In this document: positions 16,761 through 25,478 of the stretch, one piece after another
Position numbering within the stretch: position 1 is the first letter of the stretch
How the letters are laid out: each line of letters starts with the position of its first letter
Source of the DNA: Xanthobacteraceae bacterium
Lineage (GTDB): Bacteria > Pseudomonadota > Alphaproteobacteria > Rhizobiales > Xanthobacteraceae
NCBI GenBank assembly: GCA_024508855.1
Contig: JANINJ010000085.1
Span: 1-64,000, forward strand
Direction: 5' to 3'
DNA length: 64,000 nucleotides
Position numbers and translations under genes: made by a program
The notes under the pieces: generated by a model
Told to the model about the DNA's origin: nothing
Databases searched by the model: none
What the model saw: only the letters and a program-made list of their open reading frames with translations

Positions 16761-17543
16761 GTGGATCTTGGAATCAAAGGACGTCGCGCGCTGGTATGCG
16801 CATCGAGCAAGGGCCTGGGGCGCGGCTGCGCCATCGCCCTCGCGGCGGAAGGCGTGCACATCACAATGACGGCGCGTGGCGCCGAGGCGCTGGCGAAGAC
16901 CGCGGCGGAAATTCGCAAGGCCTATCCCGGCGTCGAAGTGAATGAGGTCGCGGGCGACATCACCACGCCGGAAGGACGCGCTGAAGCGCTCAAGGCCTGT
17001 CCGAACCCCGACATCCTGATCAACAATGCGGGCGGCCCGCCGCCTGGCGATTTCCGCAACTGGACCCGCGACGATTGGATCAAGGCCATCGACGCCAACA
17101 TGCTGACGCCAATCGAACTGATCAAGGCCACTGTCGACGGCATGATTTCCCGCAAATTCGGTCGCATCGTCAACATCACATCCGCGGCGGTGAAAGCGCC
17201 CATCGACGTGCTCGGCCTCTCCAACGGCGCCCGCAGCGGCCTCACTGGCTTCGTCGCCGGGATTGCACGCAAGACCGTGCGCGACAACGTCACCATCAAC
17301 AGCTTGCTCCCCGGCCCGTTCGACACCGACCGGATTCGCAACGTGTCGGCAGGTCAGGCCAAGGCTGCCGGCGTTTCGACCGAAGAAATCATGAAGAAGC
17401 GCGCCAGCGAAAATCCGGCCGGACGTTTCGGCGATCCCGAGGAATTCGGTCTCGCCTGCGCATTCCTGTGCGGCGCAAAATCCGGCTTCATCACCGGACA
17501 GAACATCCTGCTGGATGGCGGCGCCTATCCCGGCACGATGTAA
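16761..17543 (+). CDS. Short-chain dehydrogenase/reductase-like protein lacking the usual Tyr/Lys pair
   Basis: A 260-residue SDR-fold protein: nucleotide motif ASSKGLGRG (about 13-21), NNAGGPPPG, ITSAA with the catalytic-type Ser, and the C-terminal GQNILLDGGAYPG. Where YxxxK is expected the sequence reads LGLSNGARSGLTG, so the catalytic Tyr is replaced and the Lys position is Arg. Start is GTG at 16761 with GGGAG upstream. It may bind NAD(P) but use another mechanism, or may act on an unusual substrate. It lies 114 bp after the GMC gene and converges on the DUF3775 gene. Confidence 0.88.
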   Translation: MDLGIKGRRALVCASSKGLGRGCAIALAAEGVHITMTARGAEALAKTAAEIRKAYPGVEVNEVAGDITTPEGRAEALKACPNPDILINNAGGPPPGDFRNWTRDDWIKAIDANMLTPIELIKATVDGMISRKFGRIVNITSAAVKAPIDVLGLSNGARSGLTGFVAGIARKTVRDNVTINSLLPGPFDTDRIRNVSAGQAKAAGVSTEEIMKKRASENPAGRFGDPEEFGLACAFLCGAKSGFITGQNILLDGGAYPGTM

Positions 17544-17554
17544 TCGCGAGCGCC

Positions 17555-17968
17555 CTACCCGGCTGGCGTGGTGCGTTCATCCGCCCACGTCAGTCCGAAT
17601 TCGTCGAGCCCTTCGGCGAGGAAATCGCTGAGCAACGGTTCACCGAGCAGATAGCTTGCGGTCCGCCCGTTGGCGCCTTCCGCGGCCTCTCGCCGAAGGT
17701 CGCTCCATTCCTCGATGCTGCCGTCGCCGCGGCCGAGCCGCATCAATGCAACCAGATCGATCTGTTCGTCCTGACTCAGCCCATGGATGAAGCCCTTGAT
17801 CTCACGCACCACCGGATCGTCGGCGCGATCCTCGAGCACATCGATCATCCTGTCATCCGAGGCGTTGGAGCCGGAATCGGTATCCGTCACCACATCCTTG
17901 ACGTCGAATTCGCGCGCCTTCTCGATCAGAAAGCTGACTTTCTCGGGTGAAATTGCAAGCTCGGGCAT
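17555..17968 (-). CDS. DUF3775 domain protein
   Basis: A 137-residue acidic protein whose sequence (ISPEKVSFLIEKAREFDVK, then QIDLVALMRLGRGDG and YLLGEPLLSDFLAEGL) matches the DUF3775 family, small cytoplasmic proteins of unknown function common in Rhizobiales. AGGAGCGG precedes the ATG. It is the only leftward gene in a rightward cluster, so it is probably transcribed alone. No catalytic motif is visible. Confidence 0.8.
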   Translation of the reverse strand: MPELAISPEKVSFLIEKAREFDVKDVVTDTDSGSNASDDRMIDVLEDRADDPVVREIKGFIHGLSQDEQIDLVALMRLGRGDGSIEEWSDLRREAAEGANGRTASYLLGEPLLSDFLAEGLDEFGLTWADERTTPAG

Positions 17969-18088
17969 GAACCGCTCCTATGCTATCCGACAAGACAACG
18001 CCGGGAGCGCGAAGATGATCCATTGCGCGAATGCCGTGAAAGTTTCATCTTCAGAGTTCAAAAAAGCCGAAAGCAGGAGAAACGCTGG

Positions 18089-18952
18089 ATGAGTTGGACG
18101 GTCGGCAAGGTCAAGATCACCAAAATCGTTGAAATGGAGACGGTCGGCAGCACCCGCTTCATCCTCCCGCAGGCCACCAACGACAAAATCCAGCAATTGC
18201 CATGGCTGATTCCGCATTTCGCGACCGAGGAAGGCCGGCTGCGCATGAGCGTGCATTCCCTGGTGGTCGAAACGCCGACGCAACGGATCGTGGTGGACAC
18301 CTGCATCGGCAACGACAAGCAGGGCCGCAAGGTGCCGACCTGGAATCATCTCAACAATCCGTTTCTCGAGACCATGACGGCGGCCGGATACCCGGCGGAC
18401 TCGATCGATACGGTGCTGTGCACGCATCTGCATGTAGATCACGTCGGCTGGAATACTCGGTTGTCGGACGGCAAATGGATGCCGACCTTCCCCAACGCGC
18501 GTTACGTTTTCGGCAAGACCGAATACGACTACTGGGCCGCGCACAGCGATAGCGACGAACACAAGGCCGTGTTCGATGATTCCGTGCGGCCGGTGGTCGA
18601 AGCCGGGCGGGTCGATCTGGTCGCCAGCGATCACAAGCTCTGCGATGAGATCACGCTTATTCCGACGCCGGGCCACAGCCCTGGCCACATGAGCATCCAC
18701 ATCGTCTCGGAGGGCGAGAGCGCGCTATTGACCGGCGACGTTGCCCACCATCCATGCCAGATGGCGCACCTCGACTGGTCGTCGAATTTCGACTCGAATC
18801 CCGTGCAATCCATCGGCACGCGTCGCGATCTGTTTTCGCGCTTCGCCGACACGCCGACGCTGGTGATCGGTGGCCATTTCAGCGCCGGCCACATCAAGCG
18901 CGACGGCACAGCGTTCCGGCTCGAAGCCCTCCAGCACGCAGTCAGCGGTTGA
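18089..18952 (+). CDS. Metallo-beta-lactamase-fold hydrolase 1
   Basis: A 287-residue metallohydrolase with the zinc motif CTHLHVDHVGWNT (HxHxDH at about 113-118), the third-ligand region PTPGHSPGHMSIH, and TGDVAHH with the bridging aspartate. The ATG at 18089 has AGGAG upstream. It resembles lactonase/quorum-quenching-type MBL hydrolases, but the substrate class cannot be read from the motifs. It is a paralogue of the protein at 20588-21466, with the same HTHLHVDHVGWNT-RL and WVPTFPNARYVFG-type segments, and an FAH-family hydrolase and a GST lie between them. Ring-opened lactones or thioesters are plausible substrates (inferred). Confidence 0.9.
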   Translation: MSWTVGKVKITKIVEMETVGSTRFILPQATNDKIQQLPWLIPHFATEEGRLRMSVHSLVVETPTQRIVVDTCIGNDKQGRKVPTWNHLNNPFLETMTAAGYPADSIDTVLCTHLHVDHVGWNTRLSDGKWMPTFPNARYVFGKTEYDYWAAHSDSDEHKAVFDDSVRPVVEAGRVDLVASDHKLCDEITLIPTPGHSPGHMSIHIVSEGESALLTGDVAHHPCQMAHLDWSSNFDSNPVQSIGTRRDLFSRFADTPTLVIGGHFSAGHIKRDGTAFRLEALQHAVSG

Positions 18953-19012
18953 ATTATGCCGCGCGCTGTTCCATGAAACACCCCAACCAACAAGACCGCA
19001 GGGAGACGACAG

Positions 19013-19855
19013 ATGAAACTTGTGAGATACGGCGCCGTCGGCAGCGAGAAGCCGGGACTGATCGATGCATCCGGCCAGTTGCGCGATTTGTCGGGACAGA
19101 TTGGCGACCTCGCCGGTGACGCATTTTCCCCCGCCAGCCTGACGAAACTCGCGGCGCTCGATCCCGCGAAGCTTCCTGCCGTCAGCGGTTCGCCGCGCAT
19201 CGGCTCCCCCGTCGGCGGCGCCCCGAAATTCATCGCCATCGGCCTGAACTATGCCGATCACGCCGCGGAATCCGGCATGCCTATTCCGGCCGAACCCATC
19301 GTGTTCATGAAAGGCATCAACAGCCTGTGCGGTCCCAACGACGACGTGGAAAAGCCGCGCGGCTCGACCAAGCTGGATTGGGAAGTCGAACTCGCAATCA
19401 TCATCGGTAGCCGCGCCAAGTATGTCAGCGAGGCCGATGCGCTGAAGCATGTCGCCGGCTACGCGGTCTGCAACGACGTCTCCGAACGCGCCTTTCAACT
19501 CGACCGCCTCGGCCAGTGGACCAAAGGCAAATCGCACGACACCTTCGGGCCGCTCGGCCCCTGGCTGGTCACTCCCGATGAAGTGGGCGACGTGCACAAG
19601 CTCGACATGTGGCTCGACGTCAACGGCACCCGCTGCCAGACCGGCTCCACCGCCACCATGATCTTCAACGTGCCGAAGATCGTCTCCTATCTCTCCGCCA
19701 TGATGACCCTGATGCCCGGCGATATCATCACCACCGGCACGCCGCCCGGCGTCGGTCTCGGCATGAAGCCGCCGAAATTCCTCAACGTCGGCGACGTCGT
19801 CACGCTCGGTATCGCCAAGCTCGGCGAACAGCGCCAGAAGATCGTCGCGGCATAA
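19013..19855 (+). CDS. Fumarylacetoacetate hydrolase (FAH) family protein
   Basis: A 280-residue FAH-domain protein. It has IGLNYADHAAE, the metal-binding cluster around KLDWEVELAIIIG with conserved acidic residues, and GDIITTGTPPGVGLGMKPP near the C terminus. The family cleaves C-C bonds in beta-diketo acids or isomerises/hydrates catechol meta-cleavage products, using Mg2+. It follows MBL hydrolase 1 by 60 bp with GGGAG before the ATG. In this cluster it is the best marker of aromatic or ketoacid breakdown; the exact substrate is unknown. Confidence 0.92.
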   Translation: MKLVRYGAVGSEKPGLIDASGQLRDLSGQIGDLAGDAFSPASLTKLAALDPAKLPAVSGSPRIGSPVGGAPKFIAIGLNYADHAAESGMPIPAEPIVFMKGINSLCGPNDDVEKPRGSTKLDWEVELAIIIGSRAKYVSEADALKHVAGYAVCNDVSERAFQLDRLGQWTKGKSHDTFGPLGPWLVTPDEVGDVHKLDMWLDVNGTRCQTGSTATMIFNVPKIVSYLSAMMTLMPGDIITTGTPPGVGLGMKPPKFLNVGDVVTLGIAKLGEQRQKIVAA

Positions 19856-19871
19856 CTACCGGACGATGGAA

Positions 19872-19919
19872 TCGTCATCCTGAGGAGCGCGCCGCTCGGC
19901 ACGCGCCTCAGGACGACGA
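19872..19919. repeat. REP-like palindromic element
   Basis: Imperfect inverted repeat between the FAH and GST genes. Arms TCGTC-ATCCTGAGG-A-GCGCG (19872-19891) and CGCG-CCTCAGG-ACGACGA (19902-19919) flank CCGCTCGGCA. The ATCCTGAGG/CCTCAGGA core is like the dispersed intergenic palindromes common in Bradyrhizobium-type genomes (from memory). It may also end or stabilise the upstream mRNA. Confidence 0.6.
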
Positions 19920-19958
19920 CAGATATTTCTCCTGTAACGTCATATCTTCAAGGTCACG

Positions 19959-20573
19959 ATGATGAAGCTCACCTTCTCTCCGGCGTCGCCGTTTGCTCGC
20001 AAGGTGCGCATCTGCGCGATCGAACTCGGACTGATCGACAAGATCGAACTGGTGTCGGCAACCGTTGCGCCGGGAACGCCGAACGAGGCCTACGCCCATG
20101 ATGTCAACCCGCTGCGAAAACTGCCGGCACTGATCCTCGACGACGGCACCGTGCTCGTGGATTCCTTCGTGATCTGCGAATACCTCGACGACCTCGCCGG
20201 CAACAAGTTGATTCCGGCTTCCGGTGCCGCGCGCTGGAAGGTGAAGAGCGAGCACTCGATGCTGCAAGGCATGCTCGATGCGATGCTGCTGTGCCGCTAC
20301 GAGAAGCTACTGCGTCCCGAAGCGTTGCGCTGGCAGGTCTGGTACGACGATCAGTGGGACCGCGCCTGGCAGGGCTTTACGCGGTTCGAGGCCCAGCCGG
20401 ATGTGCTGGCGCGGCCACTCGACATTACGCAGATCGCGCTGGCTTGCGCGCTCGGCTATGCCGACTTCCGGTTTCCCGATTGCAACTGGCGCAACAGCTT
20501 TCCAAAACTCGCCGCATTCAACGAGAAGATGCTGCAGCGGCCGTCGGTGAAAGTTTCTATTCCGCCCACTTGA
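19959..20573 (+). CDS. Glutathione S-transferase family protein
   Basis: A 204-residue GST. It has an N-terminal thioredoxin-like domain (LTFSPASPFARKVRI with the Ser of SPFA at the usual catalytic position, then PLRKLPALILDDGTVLVDS containing the cis-Pro and the glutathione-binding DS) and a helical C-terminal domain. Either of two adjacent ATGs may start it. It lies 14 bp before MBL hydrolase 2 and is likely co-transcribed with it. GST plus MBL-fold hydrolase pairs can handle glutathione adducts or thioesters; in a cluster with aromatic-aldehyde oxidation genes a detoxifying or ether-cleaving role is conceivable but unproven. Confidence 0.92.
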   Translation: MMKLTFSPASPFARKVRICAIELGLIDKIELVSATVAPGTPNEAYAHDVNPLRKLPALILDDGTVLVDSFVICEYLDDLAGNKLIPASGAARWKVKSEHSMLQGMLDAMLLCRYEKLLRPEALRWQVWYDDQWDRAWQGFTRFEAQPDVLARPLDITQIALACALGYADFRFPDCNWRNSFPKLAAFNEKMLQRPSVKVSIPPT

Positions 20574-20587
20574 TCACGGATCATTCC

Positions 20588-21466
20588 ATGAGCGCTATTC
20601 ACAGTGCAGGCGATCTCGCCATTCAGAGTATCGTCGAACAGGAAACCACCTTTCTGCCTGCGCTGGACATGCTGCCCGATCTCACCCCGGAACAATTGGC
20701 CGAAAACCGGCCGTGGCTGCGACAGGCCGGCGCGATCGATCCGAACGACGTCCTGATCCTCGCGTTCCAGTCCTACGTCGTCCGCACGCCGCACCACACC
20801 ATTCTGATCGACACCTGCATCGGCAACGACAAGCCGCGTCCCGGCCGCGACAAGTGGAATATGAAATCCGACGATACCTATATGCGCGCGCTCGCGGCGG
20901 TCGGGCTTGGTGTGGGCGACATCGATTACGTGATGTGCACGCATCTGCACGTCGATCATGTCGGCTGGAACACAAGGCTCGAGAACGGCCGCTGGGTGCC
21001 GACGTTTCCCAACGCGCGTTATGTGTTCGGACAGACCGAGTTCGACTACTGGACCGCCCAGCACGCCAAAACGCCGGTGGCGCCGTTCGGCGACAGCGTG
21101 CTGCCGGTCGTCGATGCAAAGCAGGCGGAACTGGTCCGCAACGATTACCAGATCGGCGATCACGTCCGCCTAATGCCGACGCCGGGCCACACGCCTGGCC
21201 ATATCGCCATCGCCTTTGGCCGCGGCAAGGACGAAGCGGTGATGACCGGCGACCTGATCCATTCACCGCTGCAGGCGCGCTATCCGGAATTGTCCGCGAA
21301 ATTCGATGTCGACAAGGTGCAGGCCGCCGCTACCCGTCGCACATTCCTTGAGCGCTATTGCGACAGCGATACACTCTGCTGCTTCGCGCACTTCCCTTCG
21401 CCATCGGCGGGCCGCGTCAAGCGCTGGGGCAATGGCTTCCGTTGCGACGCATTCGCCACGCCATAA
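20588..21466 (+). CDS. Metallo-beta-lactamase-fold hydrolase 2
   Basis: A 292-residue MBL-fold protein with MCTHLHVDHVGWNT, PTPGHTPGHIAIA and TGDLIHSP. It is clearly homologous to hydrolase 1, including the IDTCIGNDK and FPNARYVFG segments. The ATG at 20588 is chosen because conserved sequence begins soon after and it clears the GST stop; the ribosome site is weak, so translational coupling to the GST gene is likely. Duplication with divergence of one hydrolase within a single cluster suggests two related substrates. Confidence 0.9.
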   Translation: MSAIHSAGDLAIQSIVEQETTFLPALDMLPDLTPEQLAENRPWLRQAGAIDPNDVLILAFQSYVVRTPHHTILIDTCIGNDKPRPGRDKWNMKSDDTYMRALAAVGLGVGDIDYVMCTHLHVDHVGWNTRLENGRWVPTFPNARYVFGQTEFDYWTAQHAKTPVAPFGDSVLPVVDAKQAELVRNDYQIGDHVRLMPTPGHTPGHIAIAFGRGKDEAVMTGDLIHSPLQARYPELSAKFDVDKVQAAATRRTFLERYCDSDTLCCFAHFPSPSAGRVKRWGNGFRCDAFATP

Positions 21467-21467
21467 C

Positions 21468-22010
21468 TCAGTCGAACAGGCTCGGCGTGTAATTCACCTT
21501 CGCGCCCTCGATCGCCAGCATTTTCAATTTTGTAGCGACGCCGCCATTCGCGGAAAAGCCACCCGGCTTGCCGCCTGCCGCCAGCACGCGATGGCACGGC
21601 ACCACGATGGGGCACGGATTGCGGCCGAGCGCCTGCCCAACATCGCGCGAGAGTTCGACGCCGCCGAGCCGTTTGGCGATATCGCCATAGGTCAGCGTAG
21701 CACCGGGCGCGATGGTACGCGCGATCTCGTAGACGTTGCGGTGAAACTCCGGCACGTCGGTCATATCCAGTTCTATGTCGCTGAGGTCGACCGGCTTGCC
21801 GTCCAGCAATTCGATCATGCCGTCGATGGCATGCTGCACGTCGGCAGTCGGCGCTGCTTCCTCGATATCGCCGTAGCGCTGATGAATTCGTAAGCGCGTT
21901 TTTTCGTCACCGGACATCGGCAATTGCACGGCGACAATTCCATGTTCGCCCCAGACGATGCCGCAGTCGCCGATTGCGGTGTCGAACAATGCAAATTTCT
22001 TGTCGGTCAT
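21468..22010 (-). CDS. ogt: Methylated-DNA-protein cysteine methyltransferase (Ogt-type)
   Basis: A 180-residue protein with the alkyl-acceptor motif PCHR in IVVPCHRVLAAGG and the helix-turn-helix segment TLTYGDIAKRLGG that inserts into DNA. It transfers alkyl groups from O6-alkylguanine to its own cysteine, once per molecule. The start at 22010 has GGAG seven bases upstream; in-frame starts farther out are unsupported. It converges on MBL hydrolase 2 with 1 bp between stops. It is a single-domain Ogt-type protein without an Ada N-terminal part. Confidence 0.93.
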   Translation of the reverse strand: MTDKKFALFDTAIGDCGIVWGEHGIVAVQLPMSGDEKTRLRIHQRYGDIEEAAPTADVQHAIDGMIELLDGKPVDLSDIELDMTDVPEFHRNVYEIARTIAPGATLTYGDIAKRLGGVELSRDVGQALGRNPCPIVVPCHRVLAAGGKPGGFSANGGVATKLKMLAIEGAKVNYTPSLFD

Positions 22011-22139
22011 GGCTCGCTCCATGAGGGCAGCAGCGCTGCCTCTATGTTGGAAATCTAAGCCATTTTGCAACCGGCCCAGGTGCGAAACCACCCGCTTTCA
22101 GATCTTATTCGCGGGAAATTTCACCCGCATTCTGCCCCC

Positions 22140-23057
22140 TCAATTGTCCCTGCGAGGTCGTGATTTGGCGAGCCGGCCGGCGAGAAATTCAATCAGCGCC
22201 TCCACCCGCGCCGGTCGCGGTCCGCCGGGCGGCATGACGAGATGAGCGGCACCTTCGGTCTGCTTCCAGTCCTTCAGGATCACCTCGAGTTGCTTCGCCG
22301 CGATCGCTTCGCCGACGATGAATTCGGGCAGATCGGCGATGCCAAGTCCGGCAATCAGCGCCGGCAGCACGGCGTCGCCGTTGTTGACGCGCAACTGCCC
22401 CGACGGGCGGACCGTCGCCTGCTCGCCGTCGGCATTGGTGTAGTGCCAGGTTCCCGGCGTTGAGAGATAGGCGTAACCGAAGCACTTGTGCTGGGCGAGA
22501 TGCATCGGATGCGTCGGCCGGCCGTATGCCTTGAGATAGGACGGCGCAGCCACCGTATAGCGCGGGATGGCGCACAAGCGCCGCGCGACCAGCGATGAAT
22601 CCGGCAGGCTCGCGATCCGCACCCCGACATCGAAGCCTTCGCCGATCAGATCGACCATCGCATCGCTCAGATGCAGATCGATCGAGACTTCCGGATATTG
22701 CTTCAGGAAATCCGGCAATAGTGGCGCGATCACTTTGATCCCGAACGACATCGGCGCGGCGAATCGCACGAGCCCACGCGGCGCTGCGGATTGGGCCAGC
22801 GCTTCGTTCTCCGCCGCCTCGCCGTCCGCCAGCAGCTGCGTGGCCCGCACCGACAGCGCACGGCCGGCATCGGTGAGCGCGAGCCGGCGCGAGGTGCGAT
22901 TGAACAGCCGCGCGCCCAGCCGCTCCTCCAGCCGCGTGACCGCCTTGGACACCGTTGCCTTGGAAAGTGCCAGTTCCGCCGCTGCCGCCGCAAAGGAACG
23001 CAGTTCCACCACTTTGGCGAAGATCGCGAGGGCCTCGAAATCCGGCAGCTTCGACAT
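22140..23057 (-). CDS. LysR-family transcriptional regulator 1
   Basis: A 305-residue LysR regulator: N-terminal helix-turn-helix (FAAAAAELALSKATVSKAVTRLEERLGARLF, about 22-52) and a periplasmic-binding-like effector domain (VSIDLHLSDAMVDLIGEGFDVGVRI is typical of the AaeR/DsdC-like branch). It is divergent from an SDR-pirin-WrbA group whose promoter it probably controls. GAAAC-N5-GTTTC in the 99-bp gap is a candidate binding site. Confidence 0.93.
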   Translation of the reverse strand: MSKLPDFEALAIFAKVVELRSFAAAAAELALSKATVSKAVTRLEERLGARLFNRTSRRLALTDAGRALSVRATQLLADGEAAENEALAQSAAPRGLVRFAAPMSFGIKVIAPLLPDFLKQYPEVSIDLHLSDAMVDLIGEGFDVGVRIASLPDSSLVARRLCAIPRYTVAAPSYLKAYGRPTHPMHLAQHKCFGYAYLSTPGTWHYTNADGEQATVRPSGQLRVNNGDAVLPALIAGLGIADLPEFIVGEAIAAKQLEVILKDWKQTEGAAHLVMPPGGPRPARVEALIEFLAGRLAKSRPRRDN

Positions 23058-23067
23058 CGCAAATCCT

Positions 23068-23094
23068 GAAACAATGAGTTTCTATAGTTTCTAT
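23068..23094. promoter_or_regulatory. Candidate LysR binding region
   Basis: In the divergent gap, GAAAC (23068-23072) and GTTTC (23078-23082) form an inverted repeat with a 5-bp spacer. GTTTCTAT occurs twice, 9 bp apart (23078-23085, 23087-23094). Dyads of this size next to LysR genes are usual binding sites; assignment is inferred. Confidence 0.4.
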
Positions 23095-23156
23095 TTATGC
23101 ACTACCTGCCACCGGATATCTAGACGCCATCGGAATTCGAACAGCGGAGACATTCC

Positions 23157-23912
23157 ATGGCCCAGACCCAATCGCTCAAAGGCAAGGTTGCTCTCGTTAC
23201 CGGCGGTTCGCGCGGCATCGGCGCGGCGTCGGCCCGTGCACTGGCCGACGAAGGCGCCAGCGTCGCCATCAGTTACGTCGCCTCGCCCGAGAAGGCAGAA
23301 GCGCTGGTTACCGAGTTGCGTGGCAAGGGTGTGCAGGCGCAGGCATTCAAGGCCGACCAGGCCGATCCCGCCGCCGTCGACCAACTGGTCAAGGACGTGG
23401 CGACGCATTTCGGCCGGCTCGACATCCTGGTCAACAATGCCGGCGTCGCCATTACCGGAGCAATCGACGATCCGAAAAGCGACATTGCCGCATTCGATCG
23501 CCAATATGCGATCAATCTCGACGGCGTGATTGCGGCGATCCGTTCAGCGTCGAAGCTGATGGGCGACGGCGGTCGCATCGTCACCATAGGCTCAGATATC
23601 GCCACCCGCGCTTCGTTCCCCGGCATGGCTGACTACGCCGCCACCAAGGCTGCGGTCGTTGGCTATACCAAGGGTGCGGCACGCGACCTTGGCCCGCGTG
23701 GCATCACCGTCAACGTGCTGCAGCCGGGCTCGATCAATACCGACATGAACCCGAAGGACGGACCGGGCGCCGAGGCGCAGCGCACGCTGCATGCGTTGCA
23801 ACGCTACGGCACGCCGGAAGAGATCGCCGCCGGTGTCGTGTTTCTCGCCAGCCCCGGCGCATCATTCGTCACCGGCACGGTACTCAACGTCGATGGCGGC
23901 TTCGGCGCCTGA
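23157..23912 (+). CDS. Short-chain dehydrogenase/reductase (classical, FabG-like)
   Basis: A 251-residue classical SDR with TGGSRGIGAASARALADEG (cofactor motif TGxxxGxG at about 14-21), NNAG, and the catalytic Tyr/Lys in YAATK. It ends with SFVTGTVLNVDGGFGA. It reduces or oxidises a carbonyl/alcohol pair with NAD(P)(H). It heads a rightward group with a pirin gene 67 bp downstream and wrbA after that, opposite the LysR regulator. Such LysR-controlled groups often respond to electrophiles or quinones. The catalytic residues are intact, unlike in the SDR-like protein at 16761-17543. Confidence 0.93.
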   Translation: MAQTQSLKGKVALVTGGSRGIGAASARALADEGASVAISYVASPEKAEALVTELRGKGVQAQAFKADQADPAAVDQLVKDVATHFGRLDILVNNAGVAITGAIDDPKSDIAAFDRQYAINLDGVIAAIRSASKLMGDGGRIVTIGSDIATRASFPGMADYAATKAAVVGYTKGAARDLGPRGITVNVLQPGSINTDMNPKDGPGAEAQRTLHALQRYGTPEEIAAGVVFLASPGASFVTGTVLNVDGGFGA

Positions 23913-23979
23913 ACCAACAATCCCGACCGTCGCAAAAAGAGGCGATGGCACAACAAACCCAATGAAAGGACTTGATCCC

Positions 23980-24678
23980 ATGATTGAAGTTCGCCCCTTC
24001 AACACGCTCGGCGCCGCCGACCACGGCTGGCTCAACGCCAAGCATCACTTCTCATTCGCCAACTACTTCGATCCCAAGCGCATGAGCCACGGCAGCCTGC
24101 GGGTCTGGAACGACGACGAAATCGCGCCGAATTCAGGCTTTCCGCCGCATCCGCATTCGAACATGGAAATCATCACCTATGTCCGCGAAGGCGCGATCAC
24201 GCATCAGGACAGCCTCGGCAACAAGGGCCGCACCGAAGCCGGCGACGTGCAGGTGATGAGTGCCGGTTCCGGGGTACGCCACTCCGAATACAACCTCGAG
24301 CCGGTGAAGACCCGGATCTTCCAGATCTGGATCGAGCCGACGCAGGAAGGCGGACAACCCTGCTGGGGCGCCAAGCCGTTTCCGAAGGACAACCGCTCCG
24401 GCAAGTTCGTGACACTGGCCAGCGGCTTCAACGATGACGCCGAAGCGCTGCCGATCCGAGCTGACGCGCGGGTACTCGCCGCGACGCTGAAGGCCGGTGA
24501 GAGCGCCGACTATACGCTCGATGCCGACCGCAACGGCTATCTGGTCCCCGCTACCGGGGCCGTCGAGGTCAACGGCGTGCGCGCCAATGCCCGTGACGGC
24601 GTCGCGATCAACAACGAGAAGATCCTGAAGATCACGGCGCTGGAAGATTCCGAACTGGTACTGGTGGACGCGGCCTGA
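23980..24678 (+). CDS. Pirin family protein
   Basis: A 232-residue bicupin pirin. The N-terminal cupin holds the metal ligands in [15 protein letters not shown] (two His), [11 protein letters not shown] (His) and a downstream Glu. The C-terminal half is the catalytically empty cupin. Bacterial pirins can act as quercetinases or as redox-sensing regulators. ATG at 23980 has AAAGGA upstream; an in-frame ATG 18 bp earlier is less well placed. The neighbouring wrbA fits a quinone-stress group. Confidence 0.92.
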   Translation: MIEVRPFNTLGAADHGWLNAKHHFSFANYFDPKRMSHGSLRVWNDDEIAPNSGFPPHPHSNMEIITYVREGAITHQDSLGNKGRTEAGDVQVMSAGSGVRHSEYNLEPVKTRIFQIWIEPTQEGGQPCWGAKPFPKDNRSGKFVTLASGFNDDAEALPIRADARVLAATLKAGESADYTLDADRNGYLVPATGAVEVNGVRANARDGVAINNEKILKITALEDSELVLVDAA

Positions 24679-24751
24679 CGTCGACATTCCACCTGCAATC
24701 AACAAACCCGACTTCGCGGCGAGGCATCGTCGCAACAACTGGAGACTGACA

Positions 24752-25351
24752 ATGGCTAAGGTTCTTGTTCTTTACTATTCCGCGTACGGTCACATCGAGG
24801 CGATGGCGAACGCCGTGGCGGAAGGTGCACGCGAGGCCGGCGCAACCGTTGACGTCAAACGTGTGCCGGAGCTCGTGCCCGCCGAGGTCGCAAAGGCATC
24901 CTACTACAAGCTCGATCAACCCGCGCCCGTGGCGAAGATCGAGGATCTAGCCAACTACGATGCCATTGTGGTGGGCACCGGAACCCGTTTCGGCCGCATG
25001 TCCTCGCAGATGGCGAACTTCCTCGATCAGGCTGGCGGGTTGTGGGCCAAGGGCGCCCTCAACGGGAAAGTCGGCGGCGCCTTCAGTTCTTCCGCAACCC
25101 AGCATGGCGGCCAGGAAACCACGCTGTTCTCCATCATCACCAACTTGCTGCACTTCGGCATGACCATCGTCGGACTGAACTACGGTTTCGCCGGGCAGAT
25201 GGGCGTGAAGGAAGTGACGGGCGGCGCACCTTACGGTGCCACCACCATTACCGATGGCGACGGCAGCCGCCTGCCCAGCGCCAACGAACTCGACGGCGCG
25301 CGCTATCAGGGACGGATGATCGCCGAGACCGCGAAAAAACTGCATGGCTGA
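24752..25351 (+). CDS. wrbA: NAD(P)H:quinone oxidoreductase WrbA
   Basis: A 199-residue flavodoxin-like protein with the FMN phosphate-binding start [29 protein letters not shown] and the WrbA-specific [15 protein letters not shown]. It performs two-electron reduction of quinones to hydroquinones, avoiding semiquinone radicals, in the cytoplasm as a tetramer. TGGAGA precedes the ATG. It is the third gene of the LysR-linked SDR-pirin-WrbA group. Confidence 0.95.
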   Translation: MAKVLVLYYSAYGHIEAMANAVAEGAREAGATVDVKRVPELVPAEVAKASYYKLDQPAPVAKIEDLANYDAIVVGTGTRFGRMSSQMANFLDQAGGLWAKGALNGKVGGAFSSSATQHGGQETTLFSIITNLLHFGMTIVGLNYGFAGQMGVKEVTGGAPYGATTITDGDGSRLPSANELDGARYQGRMIAETAKKLHG

Positions 25352-25478
25352 CCTTCAGCAGAGGCGGTGATGTCCCACCGCCTCCGCACATGCGGCGACC
25401 GCATGGCAGCTAGGTCAAATGCGGCATTTTCGCGCAATGGCTCAGCACCTATGTCATCGCTGGTTTCAGGAGACCGCA

